Shown here one piece after another: positions 1-9,149 of a DNA stretch of 64,000 nucleotides. The stretch is from Mesorhizobium sp. WSM4311. Lineage in GTDB: Bacteria; Pseudomonadota; Alphaproteobacteria; Rhizobiales; Rhizobiaceae. Both the position numbers and the translations under genes were made by a program. Where the stretch lies: positions 62,001 through 126,000 of the forward strand of contig NZ_NSFV01000012.1 of NCBI RefSeq assembly GCF_002295115.1, read 5' to 3'. Numbering within the stretch: position 1 is the stretch's first letter; each line of letters opens with the position of its first letter. The notes under the pieces were generated by a model. That model searched no databases, was not told the DNA's origin, and worked only from the letters and a program-made list of their open reading frames with translations.

Positions 1-160
1 TGAAGTCCTGCGCCGAGCCGGGCGTTGCGGCGCCGGCACCGTTGAGGCCAAGATCGGCGGCGCTGTTGGGCGTCTTCTTCGAAGCGCAACCGGCGATGGC
101 GAGCATCGCCACCAGCGCGATCATGACCGGGTTTCTGGTAAGTGCTGCGATACGGCCCAT
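1..160 (-). CDS. pal: Peptidoglycan-associated lipoprotein Pal, N-terminal part
   Basis: Only the first 53 codons are in the window; the gene runs off the left edge. The start ATG is preceded by a good AGGAGAGG ribosome site. The product begins with a short positive segment, a hydrophobic stretch and the lipobox AIAGC, then a low-complexity Ala/Gly linker, as expected for an outer-membrane lipoprotein. The OmpA-like domain is outside the window, so the Pal identity rests mainly on position: last gene after tolQ-tolR-tolA-tolB in the same orientation. In this system Pal binds peptidoglycan and TolB and helps the outer membrane constrict at division. Confidence 0.85.
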   Translation of the reverse strand, partial: MGRIAALTRNPVMIALVAMLAIAGCASKKTPNSAADLGLNGAGAATPGSAQDF

Positions 161-394
161 GCCGCCTCTCCTTCGCATTTCGAGTGATTTCGTTGATCAC
201 CCAGTAACCACGTTTGGGTTAACCGGCATTCAAGAAACACGGTTAAAATTTGGTTTAGGCTGCCCGTCCGCAACCTTTTGATCGGGGTCACAGTTGGCGC
301 GGACCCTAGGCGGAAATGCGGCCAAAACGCGACGAAGGCATGGAAAAGGGGCCGAAACGGCCCCTTTTCAGCATGTGTGGCAATTCGGCCGACG

Positions 395-1705
395 CTATTC
401 CAGCAGCGGCGACCAGGCCGGATCCGACGCGAAGTTCGCGGTCGGGATCGGCTGCTCATTGCGGCCGGTGAGATCGACAGAAACCAGCTTCGGGCCGCCA
501 TTGGAGTCGCGGAAGAACATCAGCACGCGGCCGTTTGGCGCCCAGGTCGGTCCTTCCTGCTGGAAACCGGACGACAGAATGCGCTCGCCGGAACCGTCGG
601 TCTTCATGACGCCGATCTGGAATTCGCCGCCGGTCTGCTTGGTGAAGGCGATGAGATCGCCGCGCGGCGACCACACCGGCGTTGAATAGACGCCGTCGCC
701 GAAGGAGATTCGGGTCTGGCCCGAGCCGTCGGCGCCCATGACATAGATCTGCGCGCGGCCGCCGCGGTCGGAAGTGAACACCACCTTGCTGCCGTCGGGC
801 GAATAGGAGGGCGAGGTGTCGATGGCGGTCGAGTTGGTCAGCCGCGTCGTCGAGCGGCTGCGCAGGTCCATGGCGAAGATGTTGGAATTGCCGTCGTCGC
901 GCAGCAGGCTCATGATCACCTTCTGGCCGTCGGGCGAGAAGCGCGGCGCAAACGTCATGCCGGGGAAATTGCCGACCAGTTCGCGCTGCCCGGTCTCGAT
1001 CTGCAGGAGATAGACCCGCGGCTGGCCGCTCTCATAGGACATGTAGGTGATTTCCTGCCGGTTCGGCGAGAAACGCGGCGTCAGCACGATCGACCGGCCG
1101 TCCGAGAGATAGCGGACATTGGCGCCGTCCTGGTCCATGATGGCCAGGCGCTTCTTGCGCGCGTTCTTGGCGCCGGATTCGTCGATGAACACCACGCGCG
1201 TGTCGAAGTAGCCCTTCTCGCCGGTCAGCCGTTCATAGATGGCGTCCGCGATGATGTGGGCGACGCGGCGCTGGTTGGCGTCGTTGGCGAAGAACTGCTC
1301 ACCCGACATCTGCTGTCCGGCGAAAGTGTCCCAAAGCCGGTACTGCGCACGGATGCGGCCATCGGCCTCCTTGCTGACGCTGCCGGTGACCAGCGCCTGC
1401 GCGTTGATCACCTTCCAGTCGTCGAAGCGGGGTGCGGCATCCGGGTTCGAGATCTTCTCGATGAAGGCGCTCTTGTCGATCGGCGCGAACAGGCCCGAGC
1501 GCTTCAGGTCGGCCGTGACGATCTGAGAGATCTGCGCGCCAAGCGCGTCGCCGCCCTGGAAATCCGTGATGGCGATCGGCAGCGGCTCGACATTGCCTTT
1601 GTTGACGTTGAGCTCGACGAGCGCCCACGCCGGCATGGGGACTACCGCCGTCATGCCCATCGCCATCGCTGCGACCATCAGGAGCGGCTTGAGGAAGGAT
1701 CTCAT
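395..1705 (-). CDS. tolB: Tol-Pal system periplasmic protein TolB
   Basis: A 436-residue protein of normal TolB length. It starts with a Sec signal peptide (about residues 1-28, ending PAWA), followed by the TolB N-terminal domain and a C-terminal beta-propeller made of PD40 repeats, visible as FSPDGQKV, YSPDGSKV, WSPRGDLI and WAPNGRVL. A longer reading frame extends upstream, but the ATG at 1705 gives the signal peptide directly and so is chosen. TolB works in the periplasm, where it binds Pal and is released by TolA to drive outer-membrane invagination. It sits 41 bases after tolA in the tol operon. Confidence 0.96.
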   Translation of the reverse strand: MRSFLKPLLMVAAMAMGMTAVVPMPAWALVELNVNKGNVEPLPIAITDFQGGDALGAQISQIVTADLKRSGLFAPIDKSAFIEKISNPDAAPRFDDWKVINAQALVTGSVSKEADGRIRAQYRLWDTFAGQQMSGEQFFANDANQRRVAHIIADAIYERLTGEKGYFDTRVVFIDESGAKNARKKRLAIMDQDGANVRYLSDGRSIVLTPRFSPNRQEITYMSYESGQPRVYLLQIETGQRELVGNFPGMTFAPRFSPDGQKVIMSLLRDDGNSNIFAMDLRSRSTTRLTNSTAIDTSPSYSPDGSKVVFTSDRGGRAQIYVMGADGSGQTRISFGDGVYSTPVWSPRGDLIAFTKQTGGEFQIGVMKTDGSGERILSSGFQQEGPTWAPNGRVLMFFRDSNGGPKLVSVDLTGRNEQPIPTANFASDPAWSPLLE

Positions 1706-1746
1706 ATCTTCTCGCTTCTCTTCTTTTGATTGGTTGGGCGCCAGGC

Positions 1747-2904
1747 CTAGAGGCCGAGCATCTCCCTTGGATCGAAAGTGACCCGGATGTCGTTCCAGAT
1801 GTCCTGCTTGCCGGCAGGAACCTGCAGGCCGGCCACGTCGCATTTCTGAACCGCACGAACCGCGCTTTCATCGAACTGCCGGTTGCCGCTCGACTTTTCA
1901 ACGGACGGACGGCCATCGAGCTTGCCGGAGTTGTCCAGGTTGAAGCGCACGACCACGACGAAATTCTCCGAACCCTCGAGGCCGACAGGCAATGTCCAGC
2001 AACCACCCAACTGGCTTTCCAGAGCGCCCTGCTCCGACTTCGAAAGCTTCTGGCCCTGATCCTTGTCGCCGCCGAGCGAGGCCTGCTGCGTCGAGCGCTT
2101 GGCGCCGCCGCCGGACGGCTTCTGCTTGTCGAGGAGCGCGGAGATCTCGTTCGCGTTGAACTGCTTGTCGTCGGATTTCGGTTTCGACGACGCTTCCTTG
2201 ACCGGCTTGTCGGCATCCTTGCGTTCAGGCGCCTTGGCGCTTTCAGCCTGTGCCGGCTGTGGCTTCGGCCGCGCTTCCGGCGCGGGCGCCGAGCTCGGCA
2301 ATTGCGTCTCTTCGGTCGGCGGATCCTTGGCTATGGCCTCGGCGACGGCATCCGGCTTGACCTCGGGTGTCGGATCGATGGCAGCGGTCTTGTCCTGCGG
2401 CGGCGGGGTCGGCGCCGGCTTGGCCGGCGTCGGCTTCGGCTCGGTCTGCTTGACCGGCTCGGGCTTGACCTCTTCCTTGGGCGTCGGCGCGGGCGCCACT
2501 TCCGTCGCCGGAATGGGCTTCGGCTTTTCCTGCGGCTTCGGTACGTCCTCGGTCTTCGGCGTCTCTTTGGGGGTCGGCGCGGGCGGCGGGGCCGAGGTCA
2601 TGTCGACGGGCTTCGGCTTGGCCTCCGGCGTTATCGGCTTGTCGGTGTCGACGCTGTTCTCGCCGACCTTCTGCGAAGCCGGCACGATATCCGGGCGCTG
2701 CGTCGGCAGCGGCGCCGGCTTTTCATGCATCACGGCCTTCTTGTCGCCCTGCAGCGTCTGCGCGATGGCTTCCATCGGCACGATGTCGACCGCGACCGAC
2801 TCGACATCGGCGGACGGAAGCGCGGCCGGCGCCGACAGCGTGAACAGGCCGAAGGCCAGCACCGCCGTGTGCAAGATCACCGATGTGGTGAGGCCGGTCT
2901 TCAT
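1747..2904 (-). CDS. tolA: Tol-Pal system protein TolA (TonB-like)
   Basis: A 385-residue protein with one N-terminal membrane helix (about residues 7-27), a very long Pro/Lys/Ala/Glu-rich periplasmic segment (about 30-290) and a compact C-terminal domain of the TonB/TolA C-terminal kind, with the conserved WTLPVGL region and a cluster ending in VTFDPREMLGL. The low-complexity arm spans the periplasm. TolA is energised by TolQ-TolR and contacts TolB/Pal. It follows tolR after 7 bases, so the two are probably translated together. The rod sequence varies widely in the family, so the assignment rests on architecture and operon position. Confidence 0.92.
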   Translation of the reverse strand: MKTGLTTSVILHTAVLAFGLFTLSAPAALPSADVESVAVDIVPMEAIAQTLQGDKKAVMHEKPAPLPTQRPDIVPASQKVGENSVDTDKPITPEAKPKPVDMTSAPPPAPTPKETPKTEDVPKPQEKPKPIPATEVAPAPTPKEEVKPEPVKQTEPKPTPAKPAPTPPPQDKTAAIDPTPEVKPDAVAEAIAKDPPTEETQLPSSAPAPEARPKPQPAQAESAKAPERKDADKPVKEASSKPKSDDKQFNANEISALLDKQKPSGGGAKRSTQQASLGGDKDQGQKLSKSEQGALESQLGGCWTLPVGLEGSENFVVVVRFNLDNSGKLDGRPSVEKSSGNRQFDESAVRAVQKCDVAGLQVPAGKQDIWNDIRVTFDPREMLGL

Positions 2905-2911
2905 CGCGCGT

Positions 2912-3364
2912 CTATTGATCCTGTTCCTGCAGCGAAACCAGGCCGATATTCTTGTAGCCGGCGGCCGAAATGCGGGCCATCACCTTCATCGCCGTGCCGT
3001 AGTCGGTGGACTTGTCACCACGGATGAAGATGCGCTCCTCGTAACCGGTCTTCGAGATCGCCTGCAGCTTGGCCACCAGCTCTTCGATCGGGATCTCGGT
3101 TTCCTGGAGATAAATCTGGCCGGTGGCGTTGATCGAAACGGTGATCGGCTGCGTGTCGGCATTCATCGCCTTGGCCTGCGTGTCGGGCAGGTCGATCGGC
3201 ACGCCGACCGTCAGCATCGGTGCGGCGACCATGAAGATGATCAAAAGCACCAGCATCACGTCGACCATCGGCGTGACGTTGATTTCCGACATCAGCCCAT
3301 GGTGACGGCCGCGCCGCCTGTGGCCGCGCCCGCCGCGTCCCGCCATGCCTACGGACATACCCAT
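2912..3364 (-). CDS. tolR: Tol-Pal system protein TolR (ExbD family)
   Basis: A 150-residue ExbD/TolR protein. A Gly/Arg/His-rich cytoplasmic tail (residues 1-24) precedes SEINVTPMVDVMLVL, the family signature, with the conserved membrane Asp at residue 35 that takes part in proton translocation. A single transmembrane helix covers about 34-52, and the rest is a periplasmic domain. TolR forms the proton-driven motor with TolQ. The basic tail is longer than in enterobacteria. The gene lies 10 bases after tolQ and 7 before tolA. Confidence 0.96.
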   Translation of the reverse strand: MGMSVGMAGRGGRGHRRRGRHHGLMSEINVTPMVDVMLVLLIIFMVAAPMLTVGVPIDLPDTQAKAMNADTQPITVSINATGQIYLQETEIPIEELVAKLQAISKTGYEERIFIRGDKSTDYGTAMKVMARISAAGYKNIGLVSLQEQDQ

Positions 3365-3374
3365 CAGCTACTCC

Positions 3375-4085
3375 TCAGGCCTTCGGCGCGACTTTTTCAT
3401 CGATTTGGCGCGAGAGTATGGCGGAGAACTCGTCGGAGAACCCTTCCATGCGCACCGCGAGCTTGCTCGCATCCGATGACAGCTTGTTGTAGGCGATGAC
3501 CGCCGGGATGGCGGCGAGCAGGCCGATGGCCGTCGCCAGCAACGCCTCGGCGATGCCGGGTGCGACAACCGCAAGGCTGGTGTTCTTGGAGCCGGCGATG
3601 GCCTGGAACGAGGTCATGATGCCGATGACCGTGCCGAACAGACCGATGAACGGGGCCGCCGAGCCCGTGGTGGCGAGGAAGCCGAGGCGGCCCTCCAGCT
3701 TCTCCATCTCGCGGGTCAGCGCCAGGTCCATTGCCTTGTCGATGCGGGTCTGCAGCCCGAGCGGCGTCTTGGCGCCTTTCTCGAAGCTCTTCTTCCACTC
3801 GCGCATGGCGGCGACGAAAATGGCGCCCATGCCTGAGGTTTTGCGGTCGGCGAGTGTGCGGTAGAGTTCCTCCAGCGACTGCCCGGACCAGAAGACCTGC
3901 TCGAAGCGGTTCAGCGCCAGCCGCATCCGGCCATAGGCAACAAGCTTGTCGATGATGATCGCCCAGGTCCAGACCGAGGCGCAGAGCAGCCCGATCATGA
4001 CCAGCTTGACCACCCAGCTGGCCTGCATGAACAGCGCCCAAATCGACAATTGCGCGCCCGGTTCGGCGAGTGCGATATTTTCCAT
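3375..4085 (-). CDS. tolQ: Tol-Pal system proton channel protein TolQ
   Basis: A 236-residue MotA/TolQ/ExbB family protein with three membrane helices: one near residues 18-40, and two in the C-terminal half containing TTGSAAPFIGLFGTVIG and EALLATAIGLLAAIPA. These are the typical TolQ helices lining the proton path. The ATG at 4085 has an AAGGACG ribosome site; an upstream in-frame ATG at 4136 would add an unlikely hydrophilic extension. This is the first gene of tolQRAB-pal; ybgC, usually adjacent, lies 423 bases upstream, so a separate promoter is likely. Confidence 0.96.
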   Translation of the reverse strand: MENIALAEPGAQLSIWALFMQASWVVKLVMIGLLCASVWTWAIIIDKLVAYGRMRLALNRFEQVFWSGQSLEELYRTLADRKTSGMGAIFVAAMREWKKSFEKGAKTPLGLQTRIDKAMDLALTREMEKLEGRLGFLATTGSAAPFIGLFGTVIGIMTSFQAIAGSKNTSLAVVAPGIAEALLATAIGLLAAIPAVIAYNKLSSDASKLAVRMEGFSDEFSAILSRQIDEKVAPKA

Positions 4086-4508
4086 CGTTACGTCCTTAAG
4101 ATTTTCCGGGCGAAGCTGGCGGCTGGCCCCTGGCATCCCTTGTGGTCGGTTCGCACGAAGCTACCGGACGCCCCAAACCGTGCCGTTAGCGGCCTTTTCA
4201 GGGCAAATATTGGTGAAAGGAAGGCGCTCGGTAGCGCCAATCTTCACCAATCTCTTCATGAACCGTTATGGTTAAGGATGGGTTAGTGAATAAGGCGCGG
4301 CGCATTGCCGCGCCTGCCAGTCCCCGAACCGGGCCTGCGTCAACTCATGCGCCGCTCAAAGGTGGGTGAGATTCAGGTTAGGCCAGTCGAAAACGGTGGG
4401 CTCCGAGAACCGGAGCGGAGCGTACTTCTGGGAGCGCCGTTCTGCTGCGTCGCAGTAGAACGGGGAAGCGCAGGAAGCCGCCGTTTGCCGGCCGGCATCA
4501 CCTGAATA
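4086..4508. other. Gene-free interval with three strong inverted repeats between ybgC and tolQ
   Basis: No convincing gene is present. The interval contains three separate hairpins: 4209-4251 (arms ATTGGTGAA/TTCACCAAT enclosing a nested GGCGCT/AGCGCC), 4293-4315 (AGGCGCGG/CCGCGCCT) and 4437-4463 (CCGTTCTGCTGCG pairing over 13 positions with one G-T wobble). The middle one, followed on the minus strand by TTATT, could end ybgC transcripts. The outer one lies in the presumed 5' leader of tolQRAB-pal. Confidence 0.6.
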
Positions 4509-4979
4509 TCAGCCCGCCTTGGGCATGAACGCCGCGACCCACTCCTTGGGAAAACGCCGCGGCCGGCCATTCTCGCCGATGATCGCCGCCTCGACCCTGG
4601 CTTCGACCAGCACCTCGTCGCCGCGCTTGAGCTGCTGCGCCATGAAGATGCGCGCGCCGGAAATGGTGTCGGTGCGGGTGTCGACGGTCAGGATGTCGTC
4701 GATGCGGGCGGGACTGCGGAAGTCGATCTCCATGCGGCGCACCACCCAGACGATCTTCTCCCCATGCTTGCCGTCGGCGAGTTCCGTGTGATGCACGCCG
4801 GTGAGCCTGAGATAGTCGGAGCGGCCGCGCTCGAGAAATTCGAGATAGCGCGCGTGGTAGACGACGCCGGAGAAATCGGTGTCGGCATAATAGACCCGCG
4901 CCATCAGCCGGTGGCCGAACGCCGTCAGCGCGCCGGAAAGCCCGGCCAGCAGCGTCGCCGATTCACCATGATCGTCCAT
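4509..4979 (-). CDS. ybgC: Tol-Pal associated acyl-CoA thioesterase YbgC
   Basis: A 156-residue hot-dog fold thioesterase. The motif YYADTDFSGVVYHARYLEF carries the catalytic Asp of the 4-hydroxybenzoyl-CoA thioesterase/YbgC family. It hydrolyses short acyl-CoA thioesters or acyl-ACP in the cytoplasm and is habitually linked to tol-pal genes. The N-terminus is about 20 residues longer than E. coli YbgC, but an AAGGAAG ribosome site 5-6 bases before the ATG at 4979 supports the longer start. It is co-oriented with tolQRAB-pal. Confidence 0.93.
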   Translation of the reverse strand: MDDHGESATLLAGLSGALTAFGHRLMARVYYADTDFSGVVYHARYLEFLERGRSDYLRLTGVHHTELADGKHGEKIVWVVRRMEIDFRSPARIDDILTVDTRTDTISGARIFMAQQLKRGDEVLVEARVEAAIIGENGRPRRFPKEWVAAFMPKAG

Positions 4980-5030
4980 TGCGCTTCCTTTTTCAGTCGC
5001 GGCGAGGCACCTGTTCCGCGCGTGACCTAG

Positions 5031-5100
5031 AGCATGATCCCGAAAACTGGGAACCGGTTTTCTCGGCCAAACGGGTTTCCGTTTGGCCAGAGATCATGCT
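5031..5100. repeat. Rhizobial palindromic intergenic repeat (AGCATGATC family)
   Basis: The outer arms AGCATGATC and GATCATGCT are exact inverted copies. Inside are smaller palindromes (AACCGGTT; GGCCAAACGG facing CCGTTTGGCC). Related copies lie at 43685-43790 and 49774-49867. This type of element is scattered between genes in rhizobial chromosomes; it has no coding capacity. Confidence 0.85.
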
Positions 5101-5113
5101 CCAGAAACATCGG

Positions 5114-6364
5114 ATGGCACTGTTGAGGGCGATGATCAAGAGCTTGATGGCGGCGCTGCTGTTGCTGATGGCCTTGGCGCTGCCTGGTCAGGCGGCTACT
5201 TTTGCGATGAAGCGCGGCCTCAATCTCGACCAGTGGGTCACCTGGCCCGGCGAGGATCAGTGGGGCGCCGCCAAGACCATACTGCCCTATCCGGAATGGC
5301 GCAAATTCCTCAAGGCCGACGATCTCAGAGCACTCAAGGAAGCGGGTTTCGATTTCCTGCGCATGCCGGTCGACCCGTCGCCTTTCCTGTCCGACCAGAC
5401 AACGGCGTTGCGTGGAGACCTCTATGGCAGCGTGCTGGACTCCGTGCGCATGATCAACCGCGCCGGCCTGAAGGTGATCGTCGACATGCACCTGATCCCG
5501 GCCGGCGGCAGCCGCAAGATCGGCATGGCGCAGGTAATGGACGATCCCCAGACCTTCGACCGCTACGTCGACATGGTGCGCAAGGTGGCCCGCACCCTGG
5601 CCGGCGAAGATCCGAGCCAGGTCGCCTTCGAATTGATGAACGAACCGATCGTCGACTGCGACAGCGACGGCACCAGCCTGTGGCCGGACCGCCAGCGCAA
5701 ATTGTTCGCCGCGGCACGATCCTCGGCGACGAAATTGACCTTGGTGCTGACCGGCGGCTGCTATTCCGCCGCTTCGTCCCTGGAGAAGATCGATCCCAAG
5801 GCGATCCCCGACGACAATGTCATCTGGACATTCCATTCCTATGATCCATTCCTGCTCACCCACCAGGGCGCGACCTGGGCAGGCGACTTTATCCCTTATG
5901 TGACCGGCCTGCCCTATCCGCTCGATGCTGTGCCGAAGGCGCAGCTCGACGTCACGCTCGACACCATCCGCGCCCGGATCAAGGCCGAAGCGCCGTGGAC
6001 ACGGCAGAGCGGGCTGCTTGCCTATCTCGACGAACAGATCGCCAGCATGGACAGCCCCGGCAAGCTGCTAGGCCTGATGGACGCGCCGTTCAAAAAGGTC
6101 GAGGCATGGGCGAAGGCCAACGGCATCAGGCCCGAAAACATCACGCTTGGCGAGTTCGGCATGATCCGCCAGGAATACGGCAATGCCTATGTAATGCCGG
6201 CACGGTACCGCGCCGCTTACGTCAAGGACATGATCGCCCGCGCCGAGGCGCATGGTTTCTCATGGTCGGTGTGGAGCTATGGCGGCGCCTTCGGCATCGT
6301 CGATGCCTTCAATGGCGACAAGGCCGAGCCGGATGTGATGGACGTGATCCGCTCGCTTCCCTGA
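5114..6364 (+). CDS. Secreted glycoside hydrolase family 5 (cellulase-like) protein
   Basis: A 416-residue secreted enzyme. Residues from about 7 to 29 form a signal peptide ending GQAA. The TIM-barrel GH5 pattern is visible: RMPVDPSPF, MHLIP, the acid/base glutamate in AFELMNEPIVDCD (E177) and the nucleophile glutamate in ITLGEFGMIR (E347), with WTFHSYDPF between. Substrate cannot be read from sequence; beta-1,4-glucan is the family default. The reading frame is open further upstream, but that part lies in the palindromic repeat. ATG 5114 and ATG 5132 are both possible starts and neither has an ideal ribosome site. It separates ybgC from ruvB. Confidence 0.88.
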   Translation: MALLRAMIKSLMAALLLLMALALPGQAATFAMKRGLNLDQWVTWPGEDQWGAAKTILPYPEWRKFLKADDLRALKEAGFDFLRMPVDPSPFLSDQTTALRGDLYGSVLDSVRMINRAGLKVIVDMHLIPAGGSRKIGMAQVMDDPQTFDRYVDMVRKVARTLAGEDPSQVAFELMNEPIVDCDSDGTSLWPDRQRKLFAAARSSATKLTLVLTGGCYSAASSLEKIDPKAIPDDNVIWTFHSYDPFLLTHQGATWAGDFIPYVTGLPYPLDAVPKAQLDVTLDTIRARIKAEAPWTRQSGLLAYLDEQIASMDSPGKLLGLMDAPFKKVEAWAKANGIRPENITLGEFGMIRQEYGNAYVMPARYRAAYVKDMIARAEAHGFSWSVWSYGGAFGIVDAFNGDKAEPDVMDVIRSLP

Positions 6365-6379
6365 GCAATGTCGTTCAAA

Positions 6380-7276
6380 TCAGCCAAGGTCGATCTGCAG
6401 GACCTCCGGGCGCACGCCGAAACGCACCGGCATGATGCTGAAGCCGAGCCCGCCGGAGACGATCAGATTGCGGTCGTTCTCGACGACATGGCCATAGGCG
6501 TAGCGGTTGCCGAAACGCGACGGCACGACGGGCGAATAGCCAAACAGCCGCACCTGCCCGCCATGCGTGTGGCCCGACAGGGTCAGCGAAACCCGCGACG
6601 GGACGGTCGGAAAAATATCGGGCTCATGGGCGAGCAGGATGATCGGCGCGGAATCGCCAACCTTGGCCAAAGTGCCGTCGAGATCGTCGAGCCCCTTGCA
6701 GTCGTCGCCCCTCCTGGCCGGCAGCAGCGCCAGCTGGTCGGCAAGGCCGGCGATCCAAACGCCATGGCCATCCTTTTCCAGGCGCACGACATCGTTCTCC
6801 AGCACCGGGATGCCGGCCTTTTCCAGGGCCTTGCGTGCGATGATTGGACCCGCGCCGGCGCGCTGCGCAAAGCCGTCGCTCCACCAATCATGGTTACCAA
6901 GGATCGACAGAACGCCGAGCGGCGCCTTGAGGCCCGACAGGGCGGAGGCCCACTGCGACGGCGTCACCGGTCCCGTCACCAGGGGCATGCCGGCAATGTA
7001 GTCGCCCAGCAGCACGATGAGGTCCGGTTGCAGCGCATTGGCGTCTTCGACGAGCGAAGCAATACGTTCCGGCGTCATCCACGGCCGGCAGGCATGAATA
7101 TCGGCGAGCGCGACAACCCGCAGCTTCAGGCCATCAGGCCAGTGCGGCGGCGACAGAGCGTAGCGCTTCACATGGGTCAATAGCATCGGCTCGATGCCGA
7201 CCGCATAGGCGCCGAGCGCGGCAGCCGTCAGGAACGACCCGCCGATGAAACGCAGGAACCCGCGTCTGGTTATCAT
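6380..7276 (-). CDS. Tat-exported metallophosphoesterase
   Basis: A 298-residue calcineurin-type phosphoesterase. The N-terminus TRRGFLRFIGGSFLTAAAL is a twin-arginine signal followed by a hydrophobic stretch. Metal-binding motifs appear in order: ALADIHACRP, LLGDYIAG, ILGNHDWWS, LLAHEPDIF and SGHTHGGQ. This resembles the YkuE-like group of periplasmic or membrane-attached phosphoesterases acting on lipid or nucleotide phosphates; the true substrate is not visible. It converges with the GH5 gene, with 15 bases between the stops. Confidence 0.88.
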   Translation of the reverse strand: MITRRGFLRFIGGSFLTAAALGAYAVGIEPMLLTHVKRYALSPPHWPDGLKLRVVALADIHACRPWMTPERIASLVEDANALQPDLIVLLGDYIAGMPLVTGPVTPSQWASALSGLKAPLGVLSILGNHDWWSDGFAQRAGAGPIIARKALEKAGIPVLENDVVRLEKDGHGVWIAGLADQLALLPARRGDDCKGLDDLDGTLAKVGDSAPIILLAHEPDIFPTVPSRVSLTLSGHTHGGQVRLFGYSPVVPSRFGNRYAYGHVVENDRNLIVSGGLGFSIMPVRFGVRPEVLQIDLG

Positions 7277-7434
7277 GGATTGGCTCCAAGCCCTTCGATC
7301 GCTCGATTCCCCGCACGCGTCCGATAAAATCCACGATTACGCCGGCAAATCGGCAAAGACGCGCAGATTTTGCGCAGGATGGGTCACATATCCTTGATCA
7401 CTGGTCTGGGAACCCGCGCCTGAACGCTTGGCGG

Positions 7435-8472
7435 CTATTCTTCCTGGAACAGGTTGATCTGCTGCTGCGCCAAATCCTTCGGCGCATCGAGGCCGAGATG
7501 GCGCCAGGCATTGGCCGTCAGCATGCGCCCGCGCGGCGTGCGCTGGATGAAGCCCTGCTGGATCAGATAGGGCTCGATGATGTCCTCGATGGCGTCGCGC
7601 GGCTCGGACAGGCCGGCGGCGATCGTCTCGATACCGACCGGCCCGCCGCCGAAATTGCGGGCGATCATCGAGAGATAGCGGCGGTCGAGCGCATCGAGGC
7701 CGAGCGCGTCGACCTCCAGCCGGGTCAATGCCTCGTCGGCGATCAGGCGATCGACATGGCCGTCGCCGGCGACCGAGGCGAAGTCGCGCACGCGGCGCAA
7801 CAGCCGCCCCGCGATGCGCGGTGTGCCGCGCGCGCGCCGCGCGATCTCCAGCGCGCCGTCGTCGCCGAGCGGCATTTGCAGGATGCGCGCGCCGCGCCGG
7901 ACGATCTGCTCCAGTTCCTCGACCGTATAGAAGTTGAGCCGCACCGGAATGCCGAACCGGTCGCGCAGCGGATTGGTGAGCAGGCCAAGCCGCGTGGTGG
8001 CGGCGACGAGGGTGAAGCGGGCGAGGTCGATCTTGACCGAGCGCGCCGCCGGCCCCTCGCCGATGATCAGGTCGAGCTGGAAATCCTCCATCGCCGGATA
8101 GAGGATTTCCTCCACCGCAGGGTTGAGCCGGTGGATCTCGTCGATGAACAGCACGTCGCCTTCTTCGAGATTGGTGAGCAGTGCGGCGAGATCACCGGCC
8201 TTGGCGATGACCGGCCCGGACGTCGAGCGGAAATTGACGCCGAGTTCGCGCGCCATGATCTGCGCCAGCGTCGTCTTGCCCAGCCCCGGCGGCCCGACGA
8301 ACAGCACATGGTCGAGCGCCTCGTTGCGGCCCTTGGCGGCCTCGATGAAGACCTTGAGGTTGGCCCGCACCGCCGCCTGGCCGACAAAATCGGCGAGTGT
8401 TTGCGGCCGCAAGGTCTGATCGGCATCCTCGCCGCGTTTTTCCGGAGCTATGAGACGGGGCGACAGGCTCAT
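7435..8472 (-). CDS. ruvB: Holliday junction branch migration helicase RuvB
   Basis: A 345-residue AAA+ ATPase of normal RuvB length. Walker A is GPPGLGKTT (residues 60-68), Walker [11 protein letters not shown] (from about 107), and sensor and arginine-finger regions include [16 protein letters not shown]. The C-terminal winged-helix domain contains [15 protein letters not shown], the DNA-binding hallmark. RuvB drives branch migration with RuvA before RuvC cleavage. It is the last gene of ruvC-ruvA-ruvB. Confidence 0.98.
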
Positions 8473-8515
8473 GCTGTCTTCCTTGCATATGGCAAGAGGA
8501 GGGGCAAGCGAGCCC

Positions 8516-9136
8516 TCACCGCGCCAGTTCCTTCAGCCCGAAGCGGATAAGCTTCGAGGCATCCGCGTCCTCGCCCGCAGTCTTCAGCGCCGCGGCCACC
8601 GCATTGGCGGCGGTGTCGCGCGAATAACCGAGATTGACCAGCGCCGAGACCGCGTCGGTGATCGGGGCCGGGGCGACACCTTCACCGAGCTCCTGTTTCA
8701 GGCCGATGGTGCCCGAGGCCGCGCCCGCATAGGCCGGCGCCTTGTTCTTCAATTCGGTGACGATGCGCTCGGCCACCTTCTTGCCGACACCAGGCGCGCG
8801 GGAAACCATGGCGATGTCGCGCAGCGCGATCGCATTGGCCAGATCGGCGGGCGCCAGCGTCGACAGGATGGCGAGCGCCACCTTGGCGCCGACGCCCTGC
8901 ACATTGCTCATCAACAGCCGGAACCATTCGCGCTCCAGCGCCGACTGGAAGCCGTAAAGCCGGATCATGTCCTCGCGCACATAGGTCTCGATGAACAGCA
9001 CCACCGCCTCGCCGGGCGAAGGCAGCGCTGCCAGTGTGCGCGCCGAACAGTAGGCGACATAGCCGACGCCATGAATGTCGACGAGGCAATGATCCTCGTC
9101 GATCTCGTCCAGCGTGCCCTTGAGCTTGCCGATCAT
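8516..9136 (-). CDS. ruvA: Holliday junction DNA-binding protein RuvA
   Basis: A 206-residue RuvA. The oligonucleotide-binding N-terminal domain starts [12 protein letters not shown], tandem helix-hairpin-helix motifs follow ([12 protein letters not shown] and [13 protein letters not shown]), and a flexible linker leads to the C-terminal RuvB-binding domain ([17 protein letters not shown]). The frame extends upstream, but only the ATG at 9136 gives the canonical MIGKL start. It lies 13 bases after ruvC and 43 before ruvB. Confidence 0.97.
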
Positions 9137-9149
9137 GCCCAACAATTCC

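Noticed and set aside
2063..3499. 478-codon open frame antisense to tolA/tolR
   Set aside because: Low-complexity Gly/Ala/Ser mirror of the Pro/Lys-rich tolA arm; tolA and tolR are clear.
4305..4505. Small plus-strand open frame between tolQ and ybgC
   Set aside because: No ribosome site or domain, and it is built over two hairpins.
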